Below, piece by piece: positions 1 to 11,026 of a DNA stretch of 64,000 nucleotides. Source of the stretch: Aristolochia californica (taxonomy: Eukaryota > Streptophyta > Magnoliopsida > Piperales > Aristolochiaceae); contig JARWKL010000008.1 of the NCBI GenBank assembly GCA_029961685.1, positions 10,380,981 to 10,444,980 on the forward strand, read 5' to 3'. A model generated the notes under the pieces. That model was given only the letters and a program-made list of their open reading frames with translations. It searched no databases and was not told the DNA's origin. Position 1 is the first letter of the stretch, and each line of letters begins with the position of its first letter. The position numbers were made by a program, and so were the translations under genes.

Positions 1-282
1 TGATTATTGTATTTAAAAGCTACTATGAATATTTGAATGAACTAAAATATGGGGGAGTGTCCAAGAAGTGAAGAGTAAATGTAAAGGGAGCTTATTTTTA
101 GGGGGAGCACACTTATAGTCCTCATCAAATAGTTGTTTTTTTATGACAAGAAAAGGGGGAGAAACATTTGAGTGGACTACATACAAAAATTCTCAGATGG
201 AACCAATTCAAGGGGCAAATAAACAAACAAAAAATGGGTAACAAACTCAAGGGGAGTTTGTCAAAATTCCACTTGTACATAT
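1..282 (+). other. Retroelement 3' non-coding debris
   Basis: No coding frame is visible. The stretch carries repeated purine runs such as TGGGGGAG, AGGGGGAG and AAGGGGAG, which resemble the polypurine-rich 3' regions of plant copia elements. It ends where the 283-563 LTR begins. Assigning it to a copia 3' end is inference. Confidence 0.3.
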
Positions 283-563
283 TGTTAGATTTTGGGGTTT
301 AATCCACTATAGTGCTTAGTTGTAAGAAGAGAAGAGAGGAAGACAAGAATAGATGCAATTGAGTGAAGAAAGAGGAGATGTAGGAGGAGGAAGAATGAGA
401 GGAACTCGAGTGCACAAAGAGTTTCCCCATAAGGATCAAATTGGGTTACTTCAAATATATATTATACAATCTTGATAAAATTACAAGAGTGCCCTACTAG
501 CCACTTAATGTGAAAATAAAAAACATAAACTTAAGAACTTAATTACATCATATTCTTTTAATA
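283..563 (-). repeat. 3' LTR of copia-1
   Basis: Read on the minus strand, this 281-bp segment ends in AAAATCTAACA and starts TATTAAAAGAATATG, directly after a purine tract TTTCATGGGGAG at 564-575. The expected 5' TG has become TA. The minus-strand copia RNase H lies just upstream on that strand (higher coordinates), so the position fits a 3' LTR. No second copy is present in the window, so the boundaries rest on termini and context only. Confidence 0.6.
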
Positions 564-2107
564 CTCCCCATGAAACTGGTGGTGGAAAAATATTAAACGC
601 ATCAAGCTCGAAACATGAATGTTTAAGTGGACCTGAACATGAATGCTAAAGTGGACTTTCTGCAATTGCTTTGGTGAGAATGTCTACAAGCTGATTCTTC
701 GAGGGAATGTAATGTATACTAATAATTCCAGCCTTAATTTTTTTGTGAATAAAATGACAATCAATCTCAATGTATTTTGTCCTTTCATGAAACTCTAGAT
801 TTGCAGCAATATGATTAGCTACTTGATTATCACAATGTAGTTGTACACGTCATTCTTGGAAGACCAAGCTTTGTAAGTCAAGACTGAAGCCATAACATCT
901 CATTCATTGCTTGTGTCATAGCCCTATATTCTGCCTCTGTACTAGATAGTGCCACAAAACTTTGTTTCTTACTATGCCAAGTCACTAGGTTGCTACTAAA
1001 CATTGTACAAAAACCTAAAGTGATTTTCTATCATCAAGAAACCTGCCTAGTTTACATCTCTAAGTCCTTCAAACTTAAAATGCCCATGATTATTATACAG
1101 TAATTCTTGCACTAAATTCCTTTTCAAATTGGTTAATATTCTTTCAAGAGCTAGCCAATGAGAGAGTAGCAGTTTCTGCATGAATTGATTGATGGCACTC
1201 ACTGTAAAAGAAATATACTGTATAGTAATTGTCAAATAAATCAGCTTACCAACCAACCTTTGGAACTTGCCACCATCAACCTCATTTTCGGATTCTACAC
1301 ACAATTTGACATTTGGATCCATAGGAGCATCAAGTGGCTTACAACCAAGCATTCATGTTTCTTCAAGTAAGTCCAACTCATACTTTCTTTGAGATAAAAC
1401 AATACCATATTGAGATTGTAACACCTTAATTCCAAGAAAATATTTAAAGAATCCAAGATTGTTAGTTGAAATTTTTTTGGACAAGCCTTCCTTTACCTGG
1501 CGAATACCCCTTTGATAACTCCTAGTGAAAATAATATCATGCATATAAATAGCCAAAAGAATAAAACTATTGTTAGTATGTCTAACGAACACAATGATCC
1601 ATTTCATACATTTTAAAACCAAAGGCCCACACGTTCTCTCCCTCAACCACTAAACTAGGTGATAGACGCAAGTAGATTTTTTCATGGAGATCACCATTAA
1701 GAAAGACAATTTTCACATCTTGTTGATCAAGAGACCAATTAGAATTTGTAGCAAGAGAGATTGTACCGGAGAAAATGTTTTTATAGAATCAATGTCATAT
1801 GTTTCAATGAACCCTTTAGCAACCAGCCTTGCTTTTAACTGAGCAACAAATCCGATCTACAACCCACAAGTTTCTTTCCAAGTGGTAATGAAGTCAAGTA
1901 CCATGTTTGATTAGCATACATGACAACCCTTTCTTCCTCCATAACAATTCTCCATCCTATATGTTTTAGAGCCTCAATATGATCCCTAAGAACAAACACA
2001 AAAGACACGAGAACAAGGTTATTTATGTCTAACGATATGACAAGTATCAAAAGGAGTCCGAGATATAGTAGGGGAAGAAGGAGATGTACTAAGGTCAGAA
2101 TCAACAA
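564..2107 (-). pseudogene. Copia-1 RT-RNase H remnant
   Basis: This is a decayed Ty1/copia pol 3' half on the minus strand. Visible pieces, in protein order, are the start of the RT domain (ANQTWYLTSLPLGKKLVGCR near 1850-1930), the RT core at 1353-1646 with YMHDIIFTRS where the family has YVDD, and the RT end at 1047-1352 (LVGKLIYLT). RNase H follows near 895-960 (LSSTEAEYRAM) and at 660-705 (LVDILTKAI). Frameshifts separate these pieces. The active-site V-D is M-H, so the enzyme would be dead. gag, protease and integrase are absent. The PPT and LTR follow in the expected order. Confidence 0.85.
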
Positions 2108-2879
2108 ATTGAGTGAGTGATTGGTCGGTCAGTAGAGAGGAAGAGAGGAAGGAACTTAGCTGGTCCAATTGTGCAACAGGTCTGGCATACCTATAGAAAC
2201 CTCAAAATTTGGTGGACAAAAGCACCCTTCCCCATCCTCCTACCAATGAGGGGGGCAAGTTTTTTTCTCCACTCTGTCCCTGACCCACAATGTGAAATTC
2301 GGCTCTTTGGTGTCGTCGTAACACATTGGCTCCGACGCCGACGACCTTTCCGACAGGTTTGCCGGCGAACTATTTTTTTGCACGCAGCTGGAGGTTGAAG
2401 ACGGCCTCCCGCATAGAAAAATGAAAATTAAACTTATAAGGTTAGTTTGTAAATATGGGTTGAGTCAACTCGCCGATCCAACTCGGAAATAGAGTTGCAA
2501 GCTGGGTGACTCGGTGTAAATAAATAAATAAATAAGGTTCGTGTTGACTCGGACGATTTGAGTTGGCTCACCGTTCCAACGCGCTGATGTGATTTGCCTG
2601 AGCAAGGACTGAGTTGACTGGGTTTCCAAACTCAATTTTTGAGCCAGTGGGATTCGAACCCGTGTGCAAACACTGAATTCGGCGCTAGTGACCGAATGTC
2701 TTATTTCTAGACATTTAGATATATATTTTCAGTAATATTTTTATGCATTTTTGACATATAGTTAAATGCATGGAATTAAAGTTTTGCATAATATTATAGT
2801 TTTCAAATTATGCATATATTATGAGAATATTTTTGCATCATGCTTACTTGTTAGTGTTGGTTATATTTATGCAATTTAT
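2108..2879. other. Unassigned spacer with GC-rich core
   Basis: Positions 2230-2420 and 2460-2640 are richer in G+C than their surroundings. A (AAAT)n run lies near 2515-2535. At 2651-2663 the text GGGATTCGAACCC is, on the minus strand, a good pol III B-box / tRNA T-arm core, but I find no convincing A-box or cloverleaf. The rest is AT-rich. A 93-codon open frame at 2117-2398 resembles nothing I know. Confidence 0.3.
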
Positions 2880-3399
2880 ATATTCTCATGGAAAATTTTG
2901 CCTTATGCAATTTAATGTCTAGTGATCCATATAATTTTTTATTAATTAGAGAGTAGCCACAACATTTTTAATTGCATAAAAAATTATATATTATTATTGG
3001 GATCACATAAAGTATATTTTAGACATTAATTGTAACTAATATGACTTAATATAATAAATTTTATCCCACAAGAATTTTTATTATATTTGAGTTTATTAGT
3101 TAGGATAAAATATCAAATTATTCATAATTTACCCACGCGAATTATGACTTCATAAATAATTTGATAGTTTTATCATAAAGTTTAATCATAAAAAATAATT
3201 GAATCTGCTTAAATTAAAATTTTTAGCCCACATGCATTTTTTTATGTCAAAAGATTCAATTTTTAAGCATGGTTTACATTGGTAAAACATGATATTGAAT
3301 CAAGCCTTAGTTTTAATAAGCATGTCATTTGTAATTTTATGCAATTCTATAACCTTTCAATTTCTCTGATATTTGTTGTGAAATCCCTGATATTAAGGG
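2880..3399 (+). other. Copia-2 5' leader, plus copy
   Basis: AT-rich non-coding DNA preceding the plus-strand gag. It is conserved as the reverse complement at 9830-10335, which is why I assign it to the element. No PBS-like TGGTATCAGAG or 5' LTR terminus is visible, so the true 5' end is missing or diverged. Confidence 0.6.
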
Positions 3400-4020
3400 C
3401 AATAACTATAAGGTATGTTGGGAGAGAATTCTTCTTCATTTAGGGTGGATGGATATTGGCTATACTCTTAGGAAAGACGAACCACCAGCAATAACTAATA
3501 CCAGCACTACAGCTGAAATCGCGCTTTATGAACGATGGGAGCGATCTAATCACCTCAGCATGATGTTCATTCATACGAGAATTTCTACTGGTATTCGTGG
3601 TTTCGTTGACTAACATGAAAAAGTCAAAGACTTGCTAAAAGCCATTGATGAACAATTTGTCACTTCAGACAAGGCTCTAGCAAGCACCCTAATTATGAAA
3701 ATCTCCTCCCTCCGGCTCACCGGTATACGAGGTGTGCGCGAGCACATCATGCAAAAGAGGGATATTGCGACACAATTGAAGAAACTCGAGGTTGATATGT
3801 CAGAATCTTTCCTAGTTCACTACATCCTTAATTCCCTTATGCACCAATATGGACCCTTCAAAATATCTTACAACACACATAAGGATAACTGACCAATTAA
3901 TGAACTTTTGACCATGTGTGTTCAAGAGGAAGAGAGTCTGGTGATGGAATAAGGAGAAAGTACAATGCTGGCAACACATGGAAAGGACAAAGATAATCCA
4001 ACCTCTTTTGTTTGTTATGA
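3400..4020 (+). pseudogene. Copia-2 gag remnant, plus copy
   Basis: Copia gag (UBN2-type) capsid remnant. Frame pieces give YERWERSNHLSMMFI near 3530-3570, then an 86-residue open stretch at 3632-3892 with LLKAIDEQF and VHYILNSLMHQYGPFKISYN. In-frame stops occur near 3612, 3890 and 3950. Compared with the minus-strand copy (9043-9740), about 170 bp carrying the nucleocapsid zinc knuckle are missing between HGKDKDN and FVCYES. The protein would have packaged element RNA; this copy cannot. Confidence 0.85.
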
Positions 4021-5569
4021 ATCTAATATGGTTAATGTCAATATTAACACATGGTGGATTGATTCTGGATCAACAATCCACATTCAAATTCCTTGCAAGG
4101 TTTGTAAAACCTAAGGAAGCCAGTGGGAAGTGAGCAAAGCATCTTCTCAAGAGACAAGATGAGCTCACATGTGGAAGCTATATGAACTTGCTATTTAATT
4201 TTAAGTAGTGGCTTTTGTTTTTAAATTAGACAAGACCTTTTATGTTCCATGTTTTTCCAGAAACTTGATTTCAGTTTCAAGGCTTGTACCTTTGAATATT
4301 CCTTTATTTTTTCAGACTCATCTTTAAGTTTATATTATAAGTCTGATTGTGTTGGGAATGGTACATAATCTGATGGTCTTTATAGCATTAATTTACAAAC
4401 AATGCCACTTATGATTCAATGCATGTTCTCACTGGTAATAAAAGATATGTCATTAATGAGGATTCCTCTACATTGTGGCATCAGAGATTAGGTCATATCT
4501 CCATAGATAGAATTAAAAGATTAGTGAATGAAGGGGTATTTAATACTCTAGATTTTATTGATTTTGAGACTTGTGTAGACTGCAATATGGGAAACCAGAC
4601 TAACAAGTCAAAGAAAGGTGCCAATAGGAGTTCAGCCATATTAGAGATCATACATACTGATATATGTAGTCTAGACATGGACTCACATGGTCAGAAATAC
4701 TTCATCTCTTTTATAGATGATTATTCACGATACATGTGTCTCTTCATGCTTTATAACAAGAATGAAGCATTAGATGCCTTTAAGATCTTTAAGGCCGAAG
4801 TAGAGACACAATGTGGTAAGAAAATTTAGATCGTGAGATCAGACAAGCACCTAGGCCATTTGCAAAATTTCTTCAAGAACATGGGATTGTTGCCAAATAT
4901 ACCATGCCTGGTTCTCTATACCAAAATGGTGTAGCAGAAAGAAGAAACCGAACATTATTAGGCATAGTGTGGAGTATGCTTAGCAACTCCAATCTTCCAA
5001 GATCCTTGTGGCCTGAAACACTTAAGATGGCAGAGTAAATATTAAACCGAGTTCCAACCAAGACTATTCCTAAAATGCCATTTGAATTATGGAAAGGTTG
5101 GAAACTGAGTTTGCGACATATGTGCATTTGGGGATGCCCGTCTGAAGCGAGGATTTATAATCCACAAGAGAAGAAGCTGGACCTAAGGACCATTGATAGG
5201 TATTTCATTGGATATGCTGAAAGGTCCAAATGTTACAAATTTTATTGTCCATCTCACTGCACTAGGATTGTGGAATCAAGAAATAAAAAATTTCTTGAAA
5301 ATGACTTGATTAGTGGGAGCAATCCAACTCGGAACATAGTTCTGAGAAGGATCATTCAGAATTTCAGCCTTCTACCTCATGTGAAATATTGGTTATAGTT
5401 TACAACACCCCTCCAGTTCAAACTAGAATTGAACAACCACTCATTGAAGTTCCACAAATTGTTGACGGCATTCCAGTGGATCAGGTAGTTCAAGAGTTGC
5501 CAAACACTTTCGAACAACTATTTGAACCACATACTTCTCAGTAATATGATGGTTCAACATTAAGAAGAT
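4021..5569 (+). pseudogene. Copia-2 protease-integrase remnant, plus copy
   Basis: The protease motif WWIDSGST is seen at about 4050-4075, followed by frameshifted protease. The GAG-pre-integrase HxRLGH motif (LWHQRLGHIS) and zinc-binding CVDCNMGNQTNKSK lie in the open stretch 4419-4829. The integrase core continues with FIDDYSRYM. Around 4830-4860 a deletion removes the segment that holds the second catalytic Asp in the minus copy. The glutamate region (NGVAERRNRTLL) is at 4925-4960. The C-terminal part is at 5075-5398. The block ends at the inversion junction near 5570. Confidence 0.85.
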
Positions 5570-5826
5570 CTAGTGTAATTTGAATCCCGTCGTTAATCTG
5601 AATTTAAGTCATAAATACATGAATCATGGCGATAGGTGCTCTGATAACGAGTATTACCTTCCATGTATTACAATGTGTTTATTTCATATACTTGATGAAT
5701 AAACCCTATGTTTATTCTTGGTCCAACACAGATGATTTTCTCAAAATTAAAGTGCACATAAATATGAGAAAAACATCACAATAATTAAGAATTTCACTAA
5801 AATAACATTGTTCATATAATGAAAAA
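5570..5826 (-). other. Copia-2 3' UTR, minus copy
   Basis: Non-coding 3' region of the inverted copy. It is the reverse complement of 10749-11003, including the GATAACGAGTATTA-type text at 5643-5656. It stops about 13 bp short of the equivalent PPT, so this copy has no PPT or LTR at this end. Confidence 0.75.
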
Positions 5827-6366
5827 TTACATAATGGAACCAAGTCCCATATTCACAACATGATCCTTGAATTTAAACGGTGGCATGCCCTTAGTCAAAG
5901 GATCAGCTATCATTAATTTAGTGCTTATGTGTTCAATGACCACTTTCTTTTCTTGAATACGTTCTCTTATGACCAAATACTTTATGTCGATGTGTTTACT
6001 TCGACTTCCACTATTGTTGTTCTTGGCCATAAAAACAACAGCTGAATTGTCACAATACATTCTCAATGGCCTAGAGATAGAATCCATAATTCTAAGCCCA
6101 GAAATGAAACTCTTAAGCCATACACCATGTGAAGTAGCCTCAAAACAGGAAACTAACTCAGCTTCCATAGTTGACGTGGCAGTCAAACCCTGTTTGGCAC
6201 TCCTCCATGATATTGTTCCACTGGCCATCAAGAAAATTGATCCTGATGTTGATTTACGGGAATTAATACAACCAGCAAAATCAGAATCCGAGTAACCAAT
6301 GACTTCTAGATTGTCTGTCCGTCTATACATCAGCATGTAGTTTTTGGTTCCTTGAAGGTACCTCAT
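5827..6366 (-). pseudogene. Copia-2 RNase H, minus copy
   Basis: A 179-residue open frame covers the copia RNase H. Recognisable parts in order are YSDSDFAGC (first acidic site), STSGSIFLMASG, STMEAELVSCFEA (with the conserved Glu), RMYCDNSAVVFMAKN, SKHIDIKYLVIRERI and the C-terminal ADPLTKGMPPFKFKDHV. It would remove the RNA strand during reverse transcription. The domain itself looks undamaged, but it is cut off from RT by a stop and frameshift near 6370-6410. Confidence 0.9.
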
Positions 6367-6408
6367 TACTTTCTTTACAGCTCTCTAGTGATCTAACCAG
6401 GGATTACT

Positions 6409-7307
6409 CTAATATCGCCCCAATATTTCAACAACAAATGCAATATCAGTTCTTGTGTAGACTTGAACATACATAAGACTTTCGACAGCAAAAACATATG
6501 GAATGTCTTTCATTTGTTCCCTTTCAATGTCGTTCTTCGGGCATTGGTTAAAATCGAACCTATCACCCTTCACAATGGGAACTACACTTGGTGAACAATC
6601 TTTCATCCAAAATCTCTCTAACACTTTATTAATATAGGTTTCCTGAGACAAACTTAAGATACCTCGAAATCTGTCTCTATGAATCATAATGCCAATGACA
6701 CAAGATGCCTCACCCATATCCTTTATATTGCAATTGTTAGAGAGAAATTGTTTCACCTCATGTAGAAAACCTTTATAACTGGTTGCTAGCAAAATGTCAT
6801 CTACATAAAAAATAAGAAAACAAATTTTACTCTCACTGACCTTTTGGTATATACATTGATCCATAATGTTTTCTACAAAACCGAATGAAGAAATTACATT
6901 ATGGAATTTCAAATACCATTGGTGAGATGTTTGTTTTAATCCATATATTGACTTGTTTACCCATCACTAGCGGAAAATCCTTCAGGTTGTTTCATGTAAA
7001 CTTCATCCTCTAGATCTCCATTGAGAAATGCCATTTTCACATCCATTTGTTACAACTCTAAGTCAAAATGGGCTACTAATGCCAAAATAATGCGCACGGA
7101 GTCTTTCTTAGATACAGGAGAAAAAGTTTCTTTGTAATCGATTCCTTCTTTCTGAGTGAATCCCTTAGCAATGAGTCTTGCCTTGTATCGTTCAATGTTG
7201 CCTAATAAGTCTTTCTTTGTTTTAAAGAGCCATTTACATCCAATGGATTTAAATCCACTAGGCAACTCAACAAGATCCCAAACTCCGTTACTCTTCATAG
7301 AATTCAT
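6409..7307 (-). pseudogene. Copia-2 reverse transcriptase, minus copy
   Basis: The N-terminal RT part is at 7050-7307 ([43 protein letters not shown]). The palm is at 6409-6912 and keeps YVDDILLATS, the YVDD active site. About 140 bp between the two pieces are out of frame (6913-7049). Of the RT remnants here this is the only one with an unaltered catalytic motif, but the frame is broken. The plus-strand copies on either side lack this segment altogether. Confidence 0.9.
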
Positions 7308-7350
7308 TTCTTACTTCATGGCTTGTACCATAATTCTGATTCTTTGCAAC

Positions 7351-8704
7351 TCATGGCTTCTGAAAAAATACTTGGGGATCATTTGCGGCTCCAAAGTCAG
7401 ATTCTTGCAGATACACAATATAATCATCAAGAATTGCTGATCTCTTGAGTCTAGTAGATCTTCTTAATGTTGAACCATCATTTTCCTGAGAAGTATGTGG
7501 TTCGACTAGTTGTTCAAAAGTGTTTGGCAACTCTTTAACTACCTGATCCATTGGAATGTCATCAGCATTTTGTGGAATTTCAATGAGTGATTGTTCAATA
7601 CCAGCTTGTACTGGAGGGGTGTTGTGAACTATAACCAATCTTTCACTTGAGGTAGAAGGCTGAAAGTCTGAAAGATCCTTCTCAGAAACTATGTTCCGAG
7701 TTGGATTGCTCCCACTAATCATGTCATTTTCAAGAAACTTTGCCTTTCTTGATTCCACAATCCTAGTGCTATGAAATGGAATATAAAATTTGTAACCTTT
7801 GGACCTTTCAACATATCTAATGAAATACCCACTAATGGTCCTTGGGTCTAGCTTCTTCTCTTGTGGATTATAAATTCTCACTTCAGACGGGCATCTCCAA
7901 ACTCGCATATGTCACAAACTCGGTTTCCAATCTTTCCATAATTCAAATGGTATTTTAGGAACAACTTTGGTTGGAACTCAGTTTAATATATACACTACCG
8001 TCTTAAGTGCTTCAGCCCACAAGGATTTAGGAAGATTGGAACTGCTAAGCATACTCCACGCCATGTCTAATAATGTTCGGTTTCTTCTTTCTGCTACACT
8101 ATTTTGGTTTGGAGAACCATGCATGGTATATTGGGCAATAATCCCATGTTCTTGAAGAAACTTTACAAATGGCCCAGGTGCTTGTCCATTCTCTGTGTAT
8201 CTACCATAGTATTCTCCACTTCTATCTGATCTCACGATCTTAATTATTTTTACCATATTTTGTCTCTACTTCAACCTTAAAGATCTTAAAGGCATCTAAT
8301 GTTTCATGCTTGTTAGAAAGCATGTAGAGATACATATATTGTAAGTAATCATCTATAAAAGATATGAAGTATTTATGATCATGTGAGTCCATGTCTAAAC
8401 TACATATATCAATATGTATGATCTCTAATATGGCTGAACTCCTATGGGCACCTTTCTTTGACTTGTTAGTCTGCTTTCCCTTAATGCAGTCTACACAAGT
8501 CTCAAAATCAGTAAAATCCAGAGTATTAAGTACCCCTTCAATTACTAATCTCTTAATCCTTTCCATGGAGATATAACCTAATCTCCGGTGCCACAATGTG
8601 GAGGAATCCTCATTAATATCACCTCTTTTAGTACCTATATGAACATACATTGAATCATAAGTGGCATTGTTTTGTAAATTTACGCGATAAAGACCATCAC
8701 ACAA
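7351..8704 (-). pseudogene. Copia-2 integrase, minus copy
   Basis: Three open pieces: 8240-8704 (LWHRRLGYIS, CVDCIKGKQTNKSKKG zinc-binding region, FIDDYLQYM with the first catalytic Asp), 7978-8256 (IVRSDRSGEYYGRY with the second Asp, and NSVAERRNRTLL with the Glu) and 7351-7908 (C-terminal region). All three D,D,E positions are visible, but frameshifts separate the pieces. It would have inserted element cDNA. It is better preserved than the plus-strand copy. Confidence 0.9.
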
Positions 8705-9042
8705 AATACCATTCCCAACACAATTAGACTTATAAAATAAACTGAATATGAGTCTGAAAAAGAAAAGGAATAACCATAAGGTACAAGTCTTGAAATAGAA
8801 ATCAAGTTCCTAGAAAAACTTGGAACATAAAAGGTCTTATCTAATTTTAAAACAAACCCACTACTTAAATTTAAAAAGCAAGTTCCTATGGCTTCCACAT
8901 GTGAGCTAATCTTGTCTCCTGAGAAGATGTTATGCTCACTTCCCACTGGTTTCCTTAGGTTTTGTAAACCTTGTATGGAATTTGAGATGTGTATTGTTGA
9001 TCCAGAATCAATCCACCAAGTGTTAATATTAGCATTAACCAT
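8680..9042 (-). pseudogene. Copia-2 protease, minus copy
   Basis: A 120-residue frame with WWIDSGSTIHIS (aspartic protease active site DSGST), then KLDKTFYVPSFSRNLISISRLV, the typical end of the copia protease domain before the GAG-pre-integrase region. It overlaps the integrase frame by about 25 bp because of a frameshift. Confidence 0.85.
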
Positions 9043-9740
9043 ATTAGATTCATAACAAACAAATGAGGTTGGTTTACCTTTGTCAGAAAGCCATTTCTAA
9101 AACTTGGCACATTCCTTCTTGATGTGTCCCTTCTTTTTATAGAAGAGACACTTGGAATCCTTCTTAATTCCAGCTTGAGGGGGGTGGGTATTTTTCCCTT
9201 CCCTTTCATTTTGTCTTGTTGTTTTCCCTTTCCATGCGTTGCCAGCATGACACTTTCTCCTTGTTCCATCACCAGTTTCCCTTCTTCTTGAACACACATG
9301 GTCAAAAGTTCATTAATGGACCATTTATCCTTATTTACGTTGTAGGATATTTTGAAGGGTCCATATTGGTGCGAAAGGGTATTAAGGATGTAGTGTACTA
9401 GGAAAGATTCCGACATATCAACCTCGAGTTTCTTCAATTGTGGTGCAATATCCCTCATTTGCATGATGTGCTTGCGCACACCTCGTATACTGGTGAGCCG
9501 AAGGGATGAGAGTTTCATAATTAGGGTGCTTGCTAGAGCCTTGTCCGAAGTGACAAATTGCTCATCAATGGCTTTTAGCAAGTCTTTGAATTTTTCATGC
9601 TGGTCGACGGAACCACGAATACCATAAAAAATTCTCGTCTTAATGAACATCATGTTGAGGCGATTAGATCCCTCTTATCGTTCATAAAGTGCAATTTCAG
9701 TTGTAGTGTTGGTATTAGTTATTGCTGGTGGTTCGTCTTT
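9043..9740 (-). pseudogene. Copia-2 gag, minus copy
   Basis: Capsid region in one frame (9653 downward: LLKAIDEQFVTSDKALAS, LVHYILNTLSHQYGPFK, MLATHGKGKQQDK) and the nucleocapsid knuckle in a second frame at 9097-9297 (CLFYKKKGHIKKEC, a CCHC motif with the second Cys changed to Tyr). The frame switch lies near 9200. The N-terminal part above 9653 has stops. The plus-strand copy lacks the knuckle. Confidence 0.85.
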
Positions 9741-10335
9741 CCTAATAGCATAGTCAATATCCATCCATCCTAAATGAAGAAGAATTATCTCCCTCCATAC
9801 CTTATAGTAATCTCCCTTAAGATCAGGGATTTTACAACGAATATCAGAGAAATTGACAGGTTGTAGAACCGCATAAAATTACAAATGTCACACTTATGTT
9901 AAAACTGAGGTTTGAATCAATATCATGCTTTACCAATGTAAATCATGCTTAAAAATTGAATCTATTGACATAAAAAGAATGCATGTGGGCTAAAGTTTTT
10001 AATTCAAACAGATTCAATTATTCTTTATGATTAAAATTTATGATAAAATATCAAATTATTTATGAAGTCATAATTCCTGTGGGTAAATTATGAATAATTT
10101 GATATTTTATCCTAACTAATAAACTCAAATATAATAAAAATTCATGTGGGATAAAATTTCTTATATTAAGTCAAATTAGTTACAATTAATGTCTAATATA
10201 CTTTATGTGAACCTAATCATAATATATAATTTTTTATGAAATTAAAGATGTTGCGGCTACTCTCTAATTAATAAAAAATTATATGGATCACTAGACACTA
10301 AATCGTATAATGCGAAATTTTTCATGAGAATATAT
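9741..10335 (-). other. Copia-2 5' leader, minus copy
   Basis: Reverse complement of about 2880-3430. It ends abruptly at the AAAT microhomology, where plus-strand RNase H sequence begins. No PBS or LTR is present at this end of the inverted copy. Confidence 0.7.
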
Positions 10336-10748
10336 AAATCAACATCAGGATACATTTTCTTAATGGCCAGTGGAGCGCCAAACAGACTTTGACTGCCACG
10401 TCGACTATGGAAACCAAGTTAGTTTGCTGTTTTGAGGCTACTTCACATGGTGTATGGCTTAAGAGTTTCATTTCTGGGCTTAGAATTATGGATTCTATCT
10501 CAAGGCCATTGAGAATGTATTGTGATAATTCAGCTACTATTTTTATGGCCAAGAACAACAATAGTGGAAGTCGAAGTAAGCACATCGACATAAAGTATTT
10601 GGCCATAAGAGAACGTATTATAGAAAAGAAACTGATCATTGAGCACGTAAGCACTGAATTAATGATAGTTGATCCTTTAACTAAGGGCATGCCTCCATTT
10701 AAATTCAAGGATCATGTCGTGAATATGGGACTTGGTTCCATTATGTAA
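10336..10748 (+). pseudogene. Copia-2 RNase H C-terminal fragment, plus copy
   Basis: Starts inside RNase H directly after the inverted leader. The open frame 10389-10748 (119 residues) reads STMETKLVCCFEATSHGVW, RMYCDNSATIFMAKN, SKHIDIKYLAIRERI and DPLTKGMPPFKFKDH. It corresponds to 5827-6260 on the other strand. The conserved Glu of STMEAE is Lys here. RT and the N-terminal part of RNase H are absent. Confidence 0.88.
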
Positions 10749-11015
10749 TTTTTCATTGTATGAACAATGTTATTTTAGTGAAATTCTTAATTATTGTGAT
10801 GTTTTTCTCATATTTATGTGCACTTTAATTTTGAAAAAATCATCTGTGTTTGACCAAGAATAAACATAGGGTTTATTTATAATGTATAACAAATAAATAC
10901 ATTGTAATACATGGAAGATAATACTCGTTATCAGAGGACCTATTGCCATGATTCATGTATTTATGACTTAAATTCAGATTAACGATGGGATTAGATTACA
11001 CTAGAAGTGTGGACC
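10749..11015 (+). other. Copia-2 3' UTR, plus copy
   Basis: Non-coding 3' region after the pol stop. It is the reverse complement of 5570-5826 and leads into the polypurine tract. Confidence 0.75.
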
Positions 11016-11026
11016 AAGTGGGAGAA
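11016..11026 (+). promoter_or_regulatory. Polypurine tract of Copia-2
   Basis: AAGTGGGAGAA lies directly before the TGTTAAC start of the LTR, the expected place for plus-strand DNA priming. Confidence 0.75.

Larger units (their letters stand above)
2880..5569 (+). repeat. Left arm of long inverted repeat
   Basis: The segment reappears as its reverse complement at about 7440-10335. The non-coding match is plain: the leader around 3060-3180 (including GGATAAAATATCAAATTATT) is the complement of about 10030-10150. The coding parts match as gag, protease and integrase on opposite strands. Arms are roughly 2.7-2.9 kb. They differ by indels, including loss of the gag zinc-knuckle segment and part of the integrase core in this arm. 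Confidence 0.85.
7440..10335 (-). repeat. Right arm of long inverted repeat
   Basis: Reverse-complement partner of 2880-5569, separated from it by the RT and RNase H part of the inverted copia copy (5570-7439). This arm is the more complete of the two and keeps the gag zinc knuckle and the integrase core. If transcribed through, the two arms could form a long hairpin RNA. Confidence 0.85.

Noticed and set aside
2117..2398. 93-codon frame between copia remnants
   Set aside because: No similarity recognised, and the GC-rich segment produces open frames by composition.
2651..2663. tRNA or SINE signal (B-box GGTTCGAATCC on the minus strand)
   Set aside because: No A-box at the right distance, no acceptor stem and no cloverleaf could be folded by eye. 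Kept only as a note in the spacer entry.
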